Assembly: GCA_011620845.1 (NCBI GenBank)
Contig: WOYJ01000121.1
Location: forward strand, 7,935 to 15,930
From: Methanobacteriaceae archaeon
Lineage (GTDB): Archaea; Methanobacteriota; Methanobacteria; Methanobacteriales; Methanobacteriaceae
DNA length: 7,996 bases
Reading direction: 5' to 3'
Under the pieces are notes generated by a model that was given only the letters and a program-made list of their open reading frames with translations, did not search any database and was not told the origin of the DNA. This document shows positions 6,331 to 7,996 of this stretch, in pieces. A program made the translations under genes and the position numbers. How positions within the stretch are numbered: position 1 is the first letter of the stretch; each line of letters starts with the position of its first letter.

Positions 6331-7888
6331 ATGGTTTTGAGAGAGGATAAAATGGGTCAGTCTTTCTTGTTGCCTTTGAATTTAGTTGAGGCTATTCCAA
6401 AGGATCATATTTGTTTTTTTTATAACGGATTTGGTGAATGAATTGGATTTTGATGATATTGAAAAGAAATATCGATATAATCCTGGTAAAGCAGCTTATT
6501 CGCGGCGTATGCTTATGAGAATAATTATTATGGCGTCTGTGGATGGTGTTTTTTCATCAAGAAAAATAATGAAACTCATAAATGAAAATATGGTTTATAT
6601 GTACTTATCTGGCTTGGAATCACCCGATTTTAGGACAATTTTACGGTTCAAAATTGAAGCACACGAATTGATAGAAGAAGCGTTTAAAGCCACAGTATTC
6701 ACTTCCAAGAAATTAAAACTGCTTAATTTGGAACATATCGCCATTGATGGTACAAAATTCAAAGCTAACGCATCCAACGACAATAATCTAACAGAAGAAG
6801 AAATCAAAGCCATTAAAAAAATCATACAAAAAGGAATCGAAGTAGACAAAAAAGAAGACGAATTATACGGGAAAGAAGATGATAACGAAATTAAAGTCCC
6901 ATTAACAAGAGAAGAAAGAAAAGAACTGATACGAGAGATATTAAAAGATAGCCCATACGCTAAGCAAAATAATAAACGAATTAAGAAAGCTGCGTTAAAC
7001 ATTCTAAATCAGGCATTGGAAAATCCGTTAAAAGCCCTGGAGAAATTAGATAAAGCCGAAGAATCACTGCAAAACAGCGGACAAAAGTCAGTTAGCCTAA
7101 CCGATCCCGATTCTCGGTGGATGAAAAATAAAAAGAATAAAAAAGAATTTTCGTACAATTCACAAATCAGCGTAGACCACAAATCTGGAATAATCCTCAC
7201 CAACAGCATAACACAGGATCCTACCGATCACCATCAACTAATACCACAAATAGAAAAAATAATCGAAACAATAGGACCTTTACCCGATGATACTTGCATC
7301 AGTGGTGATAATGGGTATTCTACGCAAGATAATATTGAATATATCTATGAAAATAAAGTGGACGCATATATACCCAACAAAAAACAAGCCACAGAAGCTA
7401 AAACACATACAGAAAATAACAAACCGTTCTCTAAGCACAATTTCAAATATGATCACGAAAATAACCTGTATATCTGCCCAAATAATAAAAAATTACCCTA
7501 TCAAAAGACCTATAAATATAAAGGGAGAATTAGAGAACAATATTACTCTAACGAATGTTTAAATTGCCCTGATCAACTGAAATGCGTCGGGAAGAACCGT
7601 GTGAAAATAATAACAGACTATGGCGGCGCTTTAGTAAGAAAGATGTCTTTAAAGATGGAAACATCCAAAGCAAAATCTGAATTCAGTAAACGCAAAGAAA
7701 CCGTTGAATGGCCATTTGGAAACGTAAAACAAAATTTAAAGTTCACAGAATATTATGCAAGAGGTTTAAAACAAATTGAAACAGAAAACAACCTCATCTA
7801 CACATCACACAACATTAAACGAATATTTAACCAAATAACCAAAAAATTAAAAGAAATACAACCAAAAACACCAACAACCACCCTCTAA
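6331..7888 (+). pseudogene. IS1182-family DDE transposase, frameshifted in a T8 run
   Basis: Starting from ATG 6331 the protein reads MVLREDKMGQSFLLPLNLVE, then AIPKDHICFF, and then leaves the transposase frame, ending at TGA 6439-6441 after 36 residues. Removing one T from the T8 run at 6414-6421 joins it to the downstream frame (ITDLVNELDFDDIEKKY) and gives 518 residues, normal for the family. The rest is complete. In restored numbering it has a DUF772-type N-terminal domain (about 30-110), a Lys/Glu-rich helical stretch (about 150-250), and a DDE catalytic core. Likely catalytic residues are D139 (AIDGTKFKANAS), D326 (SGDNGYS) and E459 (VEWPFGNVKQNLK). A cysteine cluster (CP...CLNCPDQLKC) lies between the last two, as is usual for IS1182. 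The enzyme would cut and rejoin the element's ends. It is inactive as read unless slippage or frameshifting occurs, or the extra T is a sequencing error. Confidence 0.85.
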
Positions 7889-7996
7889 AAACAAAATCAA
7901 AAGAAAAAAAATACAATTTCAAGAAAAAAACTAATAATTCACCATTGCAAAAAAATTAATCACGACTCGACCTCACAACGAGAAAAAAATAAAATT

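Larger units (their letters stand above)
6191..7974 (+). mobile_element. IS1182-family insertion sequence with imperfect terminal inverted repeats
   Basis: The element is about 1.78 kb and carries one transposase gene. Its left end GAGGCTGAGTCATTATTA (6191-6208) matches the reverse complement of its right end, GAGGTCGAGTCGTGATTA (7957-7974), at 14 of 18 positions, which supports terminal inverted repeats. ACA lies immediately outside both ends (6188-6190 and 7975-7977) and could be a short target duplication, though three bases may be chance. The outer boundary is provisional, because T/A-runs also lie at similar distances outside both repeats. The element sits 16 bp after the glmM stop, in the same direction, so glmM itself is not interrupted. 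Confidence 0.65.

Noticed and set aside
6595..7209. Minus-strand frames within the transposase
   Set aside because: They are opposite the conserved transposase frame, low in complexity, and without gene signals.

Overview
The window looks like part of a methanogenic archaeon of the order Methanobacteriales, most likely Methanobacterium. This is inferred from three things: a GlmM of the archaeal GTFGVRR type, an archaeoflavoprotein, and archaeal gene signals (GAGGTG/GGAGGT ribosome binding sites and TATA-like boxes). No rRNA, tRNA or CRISPR array was seen.

Layout. (1) Positions 1-510, minus strand: a TetR-family regulator, broken by a one-base frameshift inside its helix-turn-helix and by a stop at a 21-bp tandem duplication. 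(2) 511-774: a divergent intergenic region with TATA-like boxes, a near-palindrome and a perfect GGAGGT site that has no normal start codon behind it. (3) 775-4018, plus strand: a two-gene unit. The first gene encodes a multi-pass GT-C-fold membrane protein resembling the STT3/AglB oligosaccharyltransferases but lacking WWDYG. The second encodes an exported, membrane-anchored protein with cell-wall-binding-repeat-2-like segments and a tryptophan-rich C-terminal domain. (4) 4025-4067: four degenerate 11-nt tandem repeats at a convergent gene junction. (5) 4062-4619, minus strand: an FMN-binding archaeoflavoprotein. (6) 4620-4821: a divergent promoter region with a perfect 11-bp inverted repeat. 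(7) 4822-6174, plus strand: phosphoglucosamine mutase glmM. (8) About 6191-7974: an IS1182-family insertion sequence with imperfect terminal inverted repeats, inserted 16 bp after the glmM stop. Its transposase frame is broken by one extra T in a T8 run.

How the parts may fit together. GlmM makes the GlcN-1-phosphate used for UDP-GlcNAc, which feeds pseudomurein and surface glycans. The GT-C protein and its exported partner look like cell-envelope functions, so much of the window concerns the cell surface. The GT-C/CWB2-like pair is the most interesting part: it could be a dedicated envelope glycosylation or polymer unit with an adjacent substrate or partner. That link is inference from gene order only. 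Two genes carry single-base indels in or beside homopolymers, so either real gene decay or sequencing error should be considered.
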